In this document: in pieces, positions 29,108-38,145 of the stretch
How the letters are laid out: each line of letters opens with the position of its first letter
Position numbering within the stretch: the stretch's first letter is position 1
NCBI GenBank assembly: GCA_035452965.1
Contig: DAOTCE010000016.1
Span: forward strand, 48,067 to 112,066
From: Candidatus Paceibacterota bacterium
GTDB lineage: Bacteria > Verrucomicrobiota > Verrucomicrobiia > Limisphaerales > UBA8199
Direction of reading: 5' to 3'
Length of the DNA: 64,000 nucleotides
Translations under genes and position numbers: made by a program
Notes under the pieces: model-generated
What the model was told of the DNA's origin: nothing
What the model saw: only the letters and a program-made list of their open reading frames with translations
Database searches by the model: none

Positions 29108-30172
29108 TCATTTCAGGTCGTCGAGAAACAGGCGATCGAAGTCCACCTCTGCCGGCGCGCGCTCGGTGATTATCCGGCAAAGACACCGCGTGAGCGGCAA
29201 CTCTTCGCGGCCCAGCAGTCCCCGAGCCTCCAGGCCCGGAAGCGCCTTGGCAATCTGCGTCACCACAAAGGCGCTCTCCAGCGTCTCTCCAGCCATCTCG
29301 GCGCGGGCTTGCTCGTAGGTCATGCCCTTGCCCAGCAGCCGCCCCAGCCGAACGGTGCGCCCCCCCATGCAAGTCACGTACTGATCGCCCACGCCGGGCA
29401 GTGAAGCCGCCATGGCCGGATCGCCACCCAGCAGAGAGACCAGCCGCGCCATTTCTTTGGCACTTGCGCCGAAGAGCGCCGCTGCGGGATTGTGATTCTG
29501 CGCGTCCGCCTCATCAGGCCCTCCCAATTTGTCCAGCATCCCCCCCGCCAGCCCTACCGCCAGCGTGAACGCGTTCTTGAGCGCCACGCAGACCTCCACG
29601 CCTATAATATCCGTCGAGAGAAAGATGTGGTAATAAGGCGTCTTGAACATCTGGCGCAAGACGGGGAGAACCGCGGCATCACGGGACGTGAAATAGACGC
29701 AGGTCTGGCGCCGCCCGGCCAGTTCGCCCGCAATGCATGGCCCGCCAATGGCCGCCAGACTCACTTTGCCCCGCACCGCCGCGGGCAGCTCATCGGCCAG
29801 CACGTCGGGCAGTATGCGCAGATTACCGTCGGCAGTCGCTTCCAGCCCCTTGGTGACGGCGATGATCTTCATGCCAGGTTTGAGGTGGGGCGCCAGTGTG
29901 CGCCCGATCCAGTGCACCCCGGGCGAGCTTACGCCGCTGACGACAACCTCGACGCCTTCCAACGCCTCCGCAATCTGGCCGACCTGAAATGGCTGCACAT
30001 TGTCCGGGAGCCGGCGCCGCAGGCGAGGATGCCAGCGTTTCTCCAGGCACGAAGCAATGATCTCGGCGTCAAGATGGGTCCCGACCAAGCGGACGTGGTG
30101 GCCGTTATCGCTTAGCGGCCAGGCCACCGCCGATCCCATCATCCCCGCGCCTACGATTGTTACATCAGACAT
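29108..30172 (-). CDS. NAD(P)-dependent glycerol-3-phosphate dehydrogenase-like protein
   Basis: A 354-residue protein of the GpsA family, which reduces dihydroxyacetone phosphate to sn-glycerol-3-phosphate for lipids. The N-terminal Rossmann motif is VGAGMMGSAVAW, followed by VTKGLE, the AAIGGPCIAGELA block and catalytic-type EVCVALKNAFTLAVG. The substrate region reads GDQYVTCMGGRTVRLGRLLG, which differs from the usual GD-x-x-x-TC-x-x-x-x-S-R-N-R pattern, so it may be a paralogue with altered substrate. No acyltransferase partner is adjacent. Confidence 0.78.
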   Translation of the reverse strand: MSDVTIVGAGMMGSAVAWPLSDNGHHVRLVGTHLDAEIIASCLEKRWHPRLRRRLPDNVQPFQVGQIAEALEGVEVVVSGVSSPGVHWIGRTLAPHLKPGMKIIAVTKGLEATADGNLRILPDVLADELPAAVRGKVSLAAIGGPCIAGELAGRRQTCVYFTSRDAAVLPVLRQMFKTPYYHIFLSTDIIGVEVCVALKNAFTLAVGLAGGMLDKLGGPDEADAQNHNPAAALFGASAKEMARLVSLLGGDPAMAASLPGVGDQYVTCMGGRTVRLGRLLGKGMTYEQARAEMAGETLESAFVVTQIAKALPGLEARGLLGREELPLTRCLCRIITERAPAEVDFDRLFLDDLK

Positions 30173-30318
30173 GCTGCATCCTCAATGCTGCTTGCGCAAC
30201 GCTGTGGTGTTATTGTGTTGCCAGCCATAATGAGGCGGCAGGGTGTCAGGCCGACGTCAACGGGTCAAGTTCCTGGGCGGAGAAGCGTGGCGGAACCGCC
30301 AATTTGACGCGCCGCTTA

Positions 30319-31272
30319 TCACCGTAAGCCATAGATCTTCCGCGCGTTCTTGGAGAAGAGCCGCACTCGCTCAGCCTTGGTGCAGCCATTGGTGATTTCG
30401 CCCACCGCCTCCAACCAACGGCGGAAGCTGCAAGCCAGGGTGCACACCGGCCAATCGCTCCCGAACAGCACGCGCTTGAACCCAAACTGCGCCAACACCT
30501 GATTGACGTAAGGTCTAAGCTGCTCGATCGTACCTGTGCTCCAATCCAGGCTGGTCGCCGCCCCTGAGACCTTGCACGAGATGTTCGGCAACGCGGCCAG
30601 TTTCTGGATGTCCTGGCTCCATCGCTCGAAGGCCCCCTGCTTGATATTTGGATTGCCAAGATGATTGAGCACAAAGGACACCTGCGGGCATTGTTCGACG
30701 AGCTTGACCACGGCGGGAAGCTGTTCCGCGCGAGCCCCCACATCAAACGTCAGCTTCGCTTGCGCCAGCATCTTCACGCCCGCGACAAATGGCCGGCGCA
30801 GGCAGAACTCCACGTCTCGCTCGGATTGAATCAGGTGCCGGATGCCCTTGACCAGCCGGCGATGGGAGAAGTCCTCCAAGGTCCGCGCGAGGGCCTTTTC
30901 GTCGTCCATCGGCGCAAAGGCAACGATACCCCCGATCCGTGGTTCCATTGCTGCCAGTTTCTCCACCCAGGCTGCCTCCTCCCTGCATTGATCTCGCCGG
31001 CATGCGGCCTCAACGAACACCAACCGCTCAACCCGAACACCGTTTGTTGCCTCCCAGTAATCCCCCGGGAGTCTCGGACCGCCAATCGCCAGGTTCCGCA
31101 GCCAACCATAGTCCAACCCCGCCGGATCCCAGAAATGCACATGAGAGTCAATGATAGGCAGGTCGGCCAGTCGCTGAGGCAACACTGTCTCCGCGCCCCA
31201 CAACGAACGCTTCAAGATGGAAATCCCCAAACAAGTCATCACACTCGATTTGAGGAAGGCCCTTCTTCTCAT
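30319..31272 (-). CDS. Tat-exported amidohydrolase, L-fuconolactonase-like
   Basis: A 317-residue amidohydrolase-2 (TIM-barrel) protein. A leader MRRRAFLKSSVMTCLGIS precedes the barrel. The metal-binding IDSHVHFWDP is at the first strand, FVLNHLGNP at a middle strand and VLFGSDWPVC near the end. This set is typical of L-fuconolactonase/L-rhamnono-lactonase and related lactonases of the COG3618 group. Genes for acid-sugar pathways are near: KDG kinase 111 bases upstream on the same strand. The activity on L-fuconolactone is inference. Confidence 0.8.
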   Translation of the reverse strand: MRRRAFLKSSVMTCLGISILKRSLWGAETVLPQRLADLPIIDSHVHFWDPAGLDYGWLRNLAIGGPRLPGDYWEATNGVRVERLVFVEAACRRDQCREEAAWVEKLAAMEPRIGGIVAFAPMDDEKALARTLEDFSHRRLVKGIRHLIQSERDVEFCLRRPFVAGVKMLAQAKLTFDVGARAEQLPAVVKLVEQCPQVSFVLNHLGNPNIKQGAFERWSQDIQKLAALPNISCKVSGAATSLDWSTGTIEQLRPYVNQVLAQFGFKRVLFGSDWPVCTLACSFRRWLEAVGEITNGCTKAERVRLFSKNARKIYGLR

Positions 31273-31383
31273 GCGCTTACCCGCTCACCCTGCACGGGAT
31301 ACGAAAATGACAGCACGGCGAAGTAAAAGCCTGGTGTTCACCTTCCAAAGTAGAGGCTTAAACTGCGGGCCGCTTCAAGACTC

Positions 31384-32466
31384 CTAGCGCTGAATCCGCG
31401 CCGATCCGCCTTTGGCGAACGCGCGGACCTGGTCCAGCGTAGCCATGGTGGTGTCGCCGGGGAAAGTGGTCAGGAGCGCGCCATGAGCCCAACCGAGCTT
31501 GACTGCTTCCGCCGGCTCTTCGCCGGTCAGCAGGCCATAGAAGAAGCCAGCCGCGTAACCGTCGCCGCCGCCGACGCGGTCGAGAACGTCCAACTCGCAG
31601 GTGGGCGCGGTGTAAGTCTGACCGTCAATCCAGGCAACGGCGCCCCAACTGTGGCGGTTGGTGGAATGCACCTCGCGGAGGGTGGTGGCCACGACCTTGA
31701 TCTGGGGATGCTTCTTCGTGACCTTGCCAATCATCCCGATGAAGGCGCTGGGGTCGAGCTTGTTCTTGGCGGCGACTTCGGGCCCAGGGATGCCCAAGCC
31801 CATCTGCAGGTCTTCCTCGTTGCCGACCAACACGTCCACGTTTTTCACGATGCGGTCGAGCACCTTGATTGCGCGCTCGTGGCCGCCCGAGATGTTCCAC
31901 AGCTTGGCGCGGTAATTCAGATCAAAGGAGACCACGGCGCCGGCGTTCTTGGCAGCCTCCATGCCCTCGATGATAACCTCAGCGGTGGTCGGAGAGAGTG
32001 CGGCGAAAATGCCGCCGCTGTGGAACCAGCGGACGCCGCCGGCAAAGATCGCCGGCCAGTCGAAGTCGCCCGGCTTGAGCTGGGCCCCGGCCTCGTTGTT
32101 GCGGTTGTAGAAGACCACCGGCGCGCGCACGCCCTGGCCACGATCGCTATACACCGCCGCCATGTTGGGGCCGTGAACCCCGTCGTGTTTGAAATGCTTG
32201 TAGAAAGGCCTCACGCCCATTGCCCGGACGCGCTCGGCAATGAGGTCGCCGATGGGGTAATCCACCATCGCCGTGGCGATGCCGGTCTGCATGCGGAAAC
32301 AGTCGGCCAGGTTGGCGGCGACGTTGAACTCACCGCCGCTGACGTGAATTTGGCATTGAGTCGCCTTACGGAATGGGATGATGCCGGGGTCGAGCCGATG
32401 AACTAGAGCGCCAAGGGACACCAGATCCAGCGCTCCACTCTTTGCGATATTTAAGCCGTGCTTCAT
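31384..32466 (-). CDS. kdgK: PfkB-family kinase, probable 2-keto-3-deoxygluconate kinase
   Basis: A 360-residue ribokinase-fold sugar kinase. The N-terminal substrate motif HVSGGEFNVAANLADCF and the C-terminal PfkB signature with catalytic Asp (LDRVGGGDGYAAGFFYGLL) are present. VSFDLNYRAKLW and VGNEEDL are also typical of KdgK-like members. Such kinases make 2-keto-3-deoxy-6-phosphogluconate from KDG arising from uronic or aldonic acids. It lies upstream of the lactonase-like gene on the same strand, which fits acid-sugar breakdown. The exact substrate is not proven by motifs. Confidence 0.8.
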   Translation of the reverse strand: MKHGLNIAKSGALDLVSLGALVHRLDPGIIPFRKATQCQIHVSGGEFNVAANLADCFRMQTGIATAMVDYPIGDLIAERVRAMGVRPFYKHFKHDGVHGPNMAAVYSDRGQGVRAPVVFYNRNNEAGAQLKPGDFDWPAIFAGGVRWFHSGGIFAALSPTTAEVIIEGMEAAKNAGAVVSFDLNYRAKLWNISGGHERAIKVLDRIVKNVDVLVGNEEDLQMGLGIPGPEVAAKNKLDPSAFIGMIGKVTKKHPQIKVVATTLREVHSTNRHSWGAVAWIDGQTYTAPTCELDVLDRVGGGDGYAAGFFYGLLTGEEPAEAVKLGWAHGALLTTFPGDTTMATLDQVRAFAKGGSARIQR

Positions 32467-32683
32467 ATGAGTTTGGTGTGGTATAATGCCCAGAAGCTGG
32501 GCGGGTTGTCTGCCAAAAAGTTGACGGCCGACCGAAGCCTGCGCGAATCCAAGGCGCCGCGGCTGCCACCGTCAGTCGGCGCATTTCTGCGCACTCTCTA
32601 GAATCAGGGCCGGCTGACACCAGCGGCTACCGTTGCGGGGAATCTGGGATCGGCCCAAGCCAAATTCTTGGAGGACGCGAGGC

Positions 32684-33133
32684 ATGGCTTCTGCTCCTGG
32701 CAGCGGAGCAATGTTTGGTCGAGTAATATTGAAACCGCGCCTCCTCGCGATCGGGTTGGCCTTCGGAACCAGTCTTCCACTTGTGGCCATGGACCGCTGG
32801 AGCGCGCTTTCGCAGCTCGAGTCGGGCGACAACGACCAGGCCGTAGGCGCCGCCGGGGAGATTTCCCGCTACCAGATCAAGCCCGAAGTATGGTGGCATT
32901 ACGCATCCACCAATGCGGACTGGACCAATCCCGAGAATGCTCTGTTGGTCACCCGGCACGTTATGCAGGAACGTAGCGCCGCTTTTGAACGGGCCATGCA
33001 CAGGCCTCCGACGGACGCCGAGTTCTATATCCTGTGGAATGCGCCCGCGCAGGTACGCCGGCCGAGCAAGGCGGTGCTCGCCCGTGCTGAACGATTCTGC
33101 AACCTGGTGAATCGGCGTGAAGCGGCCAGCTAA
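32684..33133 (+). CDS. Small secreted lysozyme-like protein
   Basis: A 149-residue protein. ATG 32684 follows GGAGGA (32670-32675) by eight bases and is therefore chosen over the earlier frame start at 32633. A hydrophobic leader (LKPRLLAIGLAFGTSLPLVA) precedes a compact domain with WSALSQLESGDN (candidate catalytic Glu at 46), GAAGEISRYQIKPEVWWHY, REP-like APTDAEFY-type helix (RPPTDAEFYILWNAPAQV) and ARAERFCNLVN. The arrangement resembles lysozyme-like/transglycosylase folds; I infer peptidoglycan cleavage with moderate confidence. Its stop codon overlaps the stop of the convergent DUF4202 gene by three bases. Confidence 0.6.
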   Translation: MASAPGSGAMFGRVILKPRLLAIGLAFGTSLPLVAMDRWSALSQLESGDNDQAVGAAGEISRYQIKPEVWWHYASTNADWTNPENALLVTRHVMQERSAAFERAMHRPPTDAEFYILWNAPAQVRRPSKAVLARAERFCNLVNRREAAS

Positions 33134-33753
33134 GAATCTCCGGTGGCGGGCTGCACGACCCTCTCGAGCAGCACCCTTTGGCGCGGATCGAGGGAAAGCT
33201 CCATTGCCCGTGCTTGGGCCGCTGGCGTCATCTTCTTCCACGTCTTCCGCAACGCGTTGATCACTTTGGCGGCGTCGTGATTGCCAGCGAGATCGGCGAA
33301 CTGGTGTTCGAGGAAGACCAGGCAGAGGGCGTCTTCCAGGACCCGGCCCTCCGCATCGTGGGGGAAATTCCGCTTGAGGTTCAGGCTCTGGACGCGGGCA
33401 ACGACCTCTTCCGAGTAGCCTACCTCGCGCAGGATCTCACCGGCCTTCTGCGCATGGAAGTGTTTGAGATCCTCGCGCCATTTCAGGTAGCCTGCGCGGG
33501 TCATGGGATAGGAATCGCGCGGCACCATCCAGCGGCGGAGATGCTGGCAGCGGGCGGCGAGTCGAAGCTCTTCGGAAGCGTCCGGGCAGAGCTTCAGCAC
33601 CCACTCGGTGAGCCATTGTGCGTAAAGCAGCTCGCGGGGACGCGCGATACCTGCGACCTGGTCGAGATGCGGGTCGCGCGAATTCTCCTCATCGAACCGG
33701 CACAGGGCGGCATCGAAGCGCTGCGAGTCGCGGGGCTGAAAGGTCTCGGCCAT
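33130..33753 (-). CDS. DUF4202 family protein
   Basis: A 207-residue soluble protein. The start at 33753 (MAETFQPRDSQRFDAAL) begins the conserved region; the frame is open further upstream but crosses the divergent gene. Family-like blocks are FDEENSRDP, RPRELLYAQWLTEWV, LRLAARCQHLRRWMVPRDSYPMTRAGYLKWR and LEDALCLVFLEHQF with a HD-like NHDAAKVI. Function is not established for the family as far as I know; the histidines suggest a hydrolase-like fold. It is divergent from the ClpX-like gene with a 55-base spacer. Confidence 0.75.
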   Translation of the reverse strand: MAETFQPRDSQRFDAALCRFDEENSRDPHLDQVAGIARPRELLYAQWLTEWVLKLCPDASEELRLAARCQHLRRWMVPRDSYPMTRAGYLKWREDLKHFHAQKAGEILREVGYSEEVVARVQSLNLKRNFPHDAEGRVLEDALCLVFLEHQFADLAGNHDAAKVINALRKTWKKMTPAAQARAMELSLDPRQRVLLERVVQPATGDS

Positions 33754-33808
33754 CGGTTTGGTGTTATGGCATAGGTGCGGTAGGATGACAAGAATACTAC
33801 GGTAGATT

Positions 33809-35359
33809 ATGAATAGACCAATGTTTAGCGGGCCGTCGTCGCAGGATGAGTTCCAACGGCAGATGTCGGAATTCATTCGGCAGCATTTCCAGGCCGCAGG
33901 CGGGCAACCAGCAGCGGAGCCCGCAGATGCCGGCGTGGCGGAAAGCCCCGGGCGGCAAGGGAAAGCCGACCTGTTGGATTTCAACTACAAGCCGCGCGAG
34001 GTGAAGGATTACCTCGACCGGTTCGTCATCAAACAGGACGAAGCCAAGAAGGTGCTGAGCGTCGCCCTTTGCGACCACTACCACCATGTCCGGCTGGCGC
34101 TGGAGGGGAAGGAGTCGCCGAATTACGCCAAGCAGAACATCATCCTCGTCGGACCCACGGGCGTGGGCAAGACGTTCCTGATCCGCTGCGCGGCGGACCT
34201 GATCGGGGTGCCGTTTGCCAAGGCCGACGCGACGAAGTTTTCCGAGACCGGCTACGTGGGCGGCGACGTCGAGGACATGGTGCGCGATTTGTTGCGCCTG
34301 GCCGGCGGCGACGTAACTCGCGCGCAGTACGGCATCATCTACATTGACGAGATTGACAAAATCGCCGCCGCCGGCAACGCGGTGGGCCGCGATGTCAGCG
34401 GGCGCGGGGTGCAGACCAACCTGCTTAAGCTGATGGAGGAAACCGAGGTGCCGGCGCGCTCGCCCAACGACATCGCCGGACAAATCCAGGCGATGATGGA
34501 TTTCACCCAGCGCGGCCGCAAAGCGCCCAGCACCATCAACACCAAGCACATCCTCTTTATCGTCAGCGGCGCGTTTGGGGGGTTGGAGCAGATCATCCGC
34601 AAGCGGCTGCGCGAAGCCATTATCGGCTTTGCCGCCAAGGAGCGTCCACTCCAAACGCCGGAGGACGTGCTGGGCCACGGCCAAACGCGGGACTTCATCG
34701 AGTTTGGCTTTGAGCCGGAGTTCATCGGGCGGCTGCCGGTGCGCGTGGTGTGCCACTCGCTGAAGGTGGACGACTTATTCCTGATCCTGAAGAGCTCCGA
34801 GGGCAGCATCATCCGGCAATACGAGCAGGACTTCGCGGCCTACGGCATCGAGGTGCTGTTTGACGACCAGGGGCTGCGGCGGATCGCCGAGCGCGCGGCG
34901 GACGAGCAGACCGGCGCGCGCGGCTTGATGACGGTGTGCGAACGGGTCTTCCGCGACATCAAGTTCGAATTGCCGTCCACCAAGGTGCGCCGCTTCGTGG
35001 TCACACGCGAGTTGGTAGATGATCCGGTAGCCGAGCTGCAAAAGATATTGGCGGACCCGGCGCAGGAGGAACGGATTGTCACGCGGCAACTCGTGGACGA
35101 ATTTGCGCGGCGCTTCCAGGCGGCGCACGGCATGACCCTCCGATTCACCGAAGCCGCCGCCGACCTCCTGGTCAAGGAGGCGCTGGATAAGGGACAGCCG
35201 ATCCGCGACCTGTGCGCAACACGGTTCAAGGACTTTCAGTTTGGCTTAAAGCTCATCGCCCAGAACTCAGGCCAGAATGAGTTCGTCGTTGATACGGATG
35301 CCGTGCAGGCGCCGGACAAGGTGCTGAGCGATTGGGTCGTGGCCAGCTATCGGAAGTAG
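33809..35359 (+). CDS. ClpX-like AAA+ unfoldase without zinc-binding domain
   Basis: A 516-residue AAA+ protein. Walker A GPTGVGKT is at 115-122, the pore loop GYVG at 148-151, Walker B IIYIDEID at about 176-183 and RDVSGRGVQTNLLKLME follows as in ClpX. The N-terminal four-Cys zinc domain is absent and replaced by about 50 Gln/Ala/Pro-rich residues. The RKH loop reads RKA, while an IIGF (271-274) sits where ClpX carries its ClpP-binding IGF. It is about 90 residues longer than ClpX at the C-terminus (after FEPEFIGRLPV). It may feed an unlinked ClpP or act alone as a remodeller. No clpP is nearby. Confidence 0.82.
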   Translation: MNRPMFSGPSSQDEFQRQMSEFIRQHFQAAGGQPAAEPADAGVAESPGRQGKADLLDFNYKPREVKDYLDRFVIKQDEAKKVLSVALCDHYHHVRLALEGKESPNYAKQNIILVGPTGVGKTFLIRCAADLIGVPFAKADATKFSETGYVGGDVEDMVRDLLRLAGGDVTRAQYGIIYIDEIDKIAAAGNAVGRDVSGRGVQTNLLKLMEETEVPARSPNDIAGQIQAMMDFTQRGRKAPSTINTKHILFIVSGAFGGLEQIIRKRLREAIIGFAAKERPLQTPEDVLGHGQTRDFIEFGFEPEFIGRLPVRVVCHSLKVDDLFLILKSSEGSIIRQYEQDFAAYGIEVLFDDQGLRRIAERAADEQTGARGLMTVCERVFRDIKFELPSTKVRRFVVTRELVDDPVAELQKILADPAQEERIVTRQLVDEFARRFQAAHGMTLRFTEAAADLLVKEALDKGQPIRDLCATRFKDFQFGLKLIAQNSGQNEFVVDTDAVQAPDKVLSDWVVASYRK

Positions 35360-35494
35360 AGGCGGGAAACAACTCGCCCGGCTTGCCGGCGAGGGCTTGT
35401 GCCTGGGGTGCCGGATCAGGAACGGTCGCCGGGTGCAGGTTGAAGGCCGCGAGCCGCGCGAAGTGGCTTGAGCCGGCGGGCACTTGGCGGTTTA

Positions 35495-36361
35495 ATGCGG
35501 CTGATGCCAGCCTTGAAAGGCAAGAGCAACCTCCTGCGCGGCGCCCGGGTTTATCTCTCCGGGCCGATGGATTTTGTGGCGTCGCGCGCCGCGGAAAAGC
35601 GGTCGGGTTGGCGCAACCGGGTAAGCCAATTCTTGCAGGGGATGGGCGTGACGGTGTTCGACCCCTGGTTTAAGCCGGACGTGCGCGGACTGCACGAGTA
35701 CGGCCGCGAGGACGTCAAGAGCGGCGACCGTATCCGGCAGCGGTGGACCTACGCCGGCGGCAGGAAGGGGGCTCGGGCGCGAGCTTGGTGCGCCAAGCGG
35801 TTTTGGGAGACGCTGCATATTGACTTGCGGATGGTGGATACCAGCGATTTTAGCATCTCGTACTGCCCAACGAACATCTATAGCGTCGGCACGCCGCACG
35901 AGATCATCATGGCCACCATGCAGCACAAACCGGTGCTCTTCGTCAGCCCGCCGATCCTCTTCCCGGCCCTGCGCAAATTGCGCGAACACCTGGCAAATGA
36001 CCCGGCAGGCCGGGAGCTGTTGGAACGCCTGGAACGGGAGCTGCCGATCAAGGAAAACCCGCGCGGCATCCCCAGCCTGTGGTACATCCCGCTGGTCGGC
36101 GGGGAGAACTTCTTCGACGGCTTCGGCTTTGCGACCTACCGCAAGCGCTTCGGCTGGCACGAAGACATCCCGATTGATCAACATGAGAAACGCTTCCCCC
36201 CCCAGCGCCCACTGCTGCCGTTCCTCGAGACGTTAAACCAGCGGTTGCCCCGGAAATGGGACAGCAAACTCAACCGCTTTGTGCCCGACGACGACTGGCT
36301 GCTGTGGGATTTCCGCGCGCATAACATCCGCGGCAAGCACGTCCAATCTGTCCGCAAGTAG
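35495..36361 (+). CDS. Nucleoside 2-deoxyribosyltransferase-like protein
   Basis: A 288-residue protein. ATG 35495 is preferred over an in-frame TTG nine codons earlier. The N-terminus RVYLSGPMDFVASRAA...GWRNRVSQFLQGMGVTVFDPWF resembles the start of nucleoside 2-deoxyribosyltransferase-like folds, and SYCPTNIYSVGTPHEIIMATMQHKPVLFV matches their later nucleotide-binding region (Asn/Gly-Thr, then Glu). The C-terminal 120 residues (SLWYIPLVGGENFFDGFGFATYRKRFG) have no assignment. A nucleotide-hydrolase or base-exchange role is possible. Its stop lies two bases from the stop of convergent thiM. Confidence 0.55.
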   Translation: MRLMPALKGKSNLLRGARVYLSGPMDFVASRAAEKRSGWRNRVSQFLQGMGVTVFDPWFKPDVRGLHEYGREDVKSGDRIRQRWTYAGGRKGARARAWCAKRFWETLHIDLRMVDTSDFSISYCPTNIYSVGTPHEIIMATMQHKPVLFVSPPILFPALRKLREHLANDPAGRELLERLERELPIKENPRGIPSLWYIPLVGGENFFDGFGFATYRKRFGWHEDIPIDQHEKRFPPQRPLLPFLETLNQRLPRKWDSKLNRFVPDDDWLLWDFRAHNIRGKHVQSVRK

Positions 36362-36363
36362 TC

Positions 36364-37182
36364 TCAGGCGCCCGCGGGCTGCGACCGTAGAACGTCTACG
36401 CGCTGCCTCCGGTTCAGCGTATCCCTGTCCAGATTGTAGAGGCAGTCAAAAAGCTGCTCCTTGAACGAGGCGGGGCCGGACGACTTATCGGCCGCGACCT
36501 CTGCCGCGATGCCGTAACAAGCCAGGGCACACGCAGCCGCCAGGCCCAGGTCCAGTTCAACTGCCGCGAAAGCCCCGATCAGCGAGGCCGCCATGCACCC
36601 TGTCCCGACCACGCGCGTCATCAGGGGGTGACCGTTCTTCACGAGATACGTGCTTCGGCAGTCTGTGACGATATCCACCTCGCCGGTAATCACCACCGCG
36701 GCCTTGCGTTGGGCCGCCAGATCTGCAGCCAGCCGAGCCAGGTCGCCGCTGACCTCGGTCGCATCAACACCCCGGGTCCTGGCAGTCTGCCCGCTGACCC
36801 TGGCCACCTCAGAGGCATTGCCCTTGATTACGCCCACCCTGACCTCGTCGAGCAACTCCACACATTTCCGGTCGCGTAGAGCGGTGGCGCCTGCGCCACA
36901 GGCATCCAGCACTACCGGGATGCCCTTCTGGTTTGCGCTCCGGGCGGCAAGCTTCATTGCTTCGACCAGTTCAACGGTCAGGGTCCCGATATTCAAAACC
37001 AGAGCGGAGGCGATTTGCGCCATTTCGCCGGCCTCCTCCGGCGCGTGGGCCATCACCGGCGAGGCACCCAGGGTTTTCAGCACCTGCGCGCAGTCGTAAA
37101 TCGTCACCCAATTGGTCAGATGGTGCACCACAGGCTTTTGATGCCGAACTCTCTCCAATAAGTCCCAGGGCTCTGATTTCAT
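36364..37182 (-). CDS. thiM: Hydroxyethylthiazole kinase
   Basis: A 272-residue kinase salvaging the thiazole half of thiamine. The N-terminus VHHLTNWVTIYDCAQVLKTLGASPVMAHAPEE and the middle VVLDACGAGAT, VIKGNASEVA and catalytic VVGTGCMAASLIGAFAA are typical of ThiM. The usual partner thiE (thiamine-phosphate synthase) is not adjacent, and I see no TPP riboswitch in the 45 bases before the start. Length is normal. Confidence 0.93.
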   Translation of the reverse strand: MKSEPWDLLERVRHQKPVVHHLTNWVTIYDCAQVLKTLGASPVMAHAPEEAGEMAQIASALVLNIGTLTVELVEAMKLAARSANQKGIPVVLDACGAGATALRDRKCVELLDEVRVGVIKGNASEVARVSGQTARTRGVDATEVSGDLARLAADLAAQRKAAVVITGEVDIVTDCRSTYLVKNGHPLMTRVVGTGCMAASLIGAFAAVELDLGLAAACALACYGIAAEVAADKSSGPASFKEQLFDCLYNLDRDTLNRRQRVDVLRSQPAGA

Positions 37183-37227
37183 AATGCGGTGTGGATGAAG
37201 CGCATAGTCCTGACCGGCAACGACGGC

Positions 37228-37836
37228 CTACAGTTCGATCCCGTCGGCCTCGGCCTCGGCAGCATCCAGGAATGCCTTGAGGCTCCGGACGCGGCTTTCG
37301 GCGAGGCGACGCGCGGCGGGCAGCTCCAGTTGCGCGGGCAGGTGCTCCACGTTCTGCCTCAGGACCCGGATCGCGTCGGCATACCGCACAAAGCGCGTGT
37401 CGCGGCCTACTTTGCTCACGGTGCGGAGGACGGCGATAGCCCCGAGCTGCTCGAGGATGTCCGCATCCCGCAGCAGCGTGCCCTCAAAAGAGGTCGGCCT
37501 CCTCGACGGCAGGTGGGTCCGAATGACCTCAATGGTGGCCGAAATCTTGGCCTCGGGAAATCCCACTTGCCGCAGGACGCGCGGCACCTGGCTGGTCGCA
37601 TAGACCACGTGGTCCCAGACCGCCAGCGCCGCCAGGTCCTCCGGCCGGTGGCCGACGAAGACTCCGAGGTCGTGCATCCAGGCTGCGGCATAGAGCACGT
37701 CATCGTCATAAGCCTGGCCATCCGCCAGTCGCCTCGCGAGCTGATACAGCCGGGGCTGGTGGCTAAACTTGTCAGGCGGCTTGGCCTGGGAGCGGATGTA
37801 ATCAACAATAGCCTCTCGGTATCCGGGCTGACTCAT
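37228..37836 (-). CDS. HD-domain phosphohydrolase
   Basis: A 202-residue protein. The metal-binding set is visible: His in KFSHQPRLYQLARRLA, the His-Asp pair in AAAWMHDLGVFVG, a later His and the Asp of LLRDADILEQLGA. Family members hydrolyse phosphate esters of nucleotides or similar compounds. ATG 37836 is used because the frame upstream to 37896 lacks family sequence. It is 45 bases upstream of thiM on the same strand and might be co-transcribed. Substrate unknown. Confidence 0.82.
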   Translation of the reverse strand: MSQPGYREAIVDYIRSQAKPPDKFSHQPRLYQLARRLADGQAYDDDVLYAAAWMHDLGVFVGHRPEDLAALAVWDHVVYATSQVPRVLRQVGFPEAKISATIEVIRTHLPSRRPTSFEGTLLRDADILEQLGAIAVLRTVSKVGRDTRFVRYADAIRVLRQNVEHLPAQLELPAARRLAESRVRSLKAFLDAAEAEADGIEL

Positions 37837-38145
37837 GGCCGCAGGATAGCAGCGCCCTCGCGGATTTCCAGTCCGGCAATGGAGGGCCGCCGGCACCGGC
37901 CCGCCACGCCACCGCGGGAAATCCTCCCCCGCCGGCCACGGAAGCCCTGCCGTGAATTTTTAGAAAAAAGGCTTGCTATTCCTTGAAAAAGAGCCACTGT
38001 TCGCTCGTCTGTTAGATAACTTGTCACTTTCCTGGCATGGAAAATCTTCAGGTGAACTTCGTTCAGTGATGATTTGAAACCCGATAGGCGGGAACAGTTG
38101 GGAGAAAGCTAAAGTCAGTCTAGGACAGTAAGTTAGATACATCAC
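37837..38145 (+). promoter_or_regulatory. AT-rich leader region before RRM protein gene
   Basis: About 310 bases without a gene. From 37950 on it is markedly AT-richer than its neighbours (TTTTTAGAAAAAAGGC, TTGAAAAAGAGCC). A promoter and a long 5' untranslated region for the RNA-binding protein are likely here, but no exact boxes can be assigned. Confidence 0.4.
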
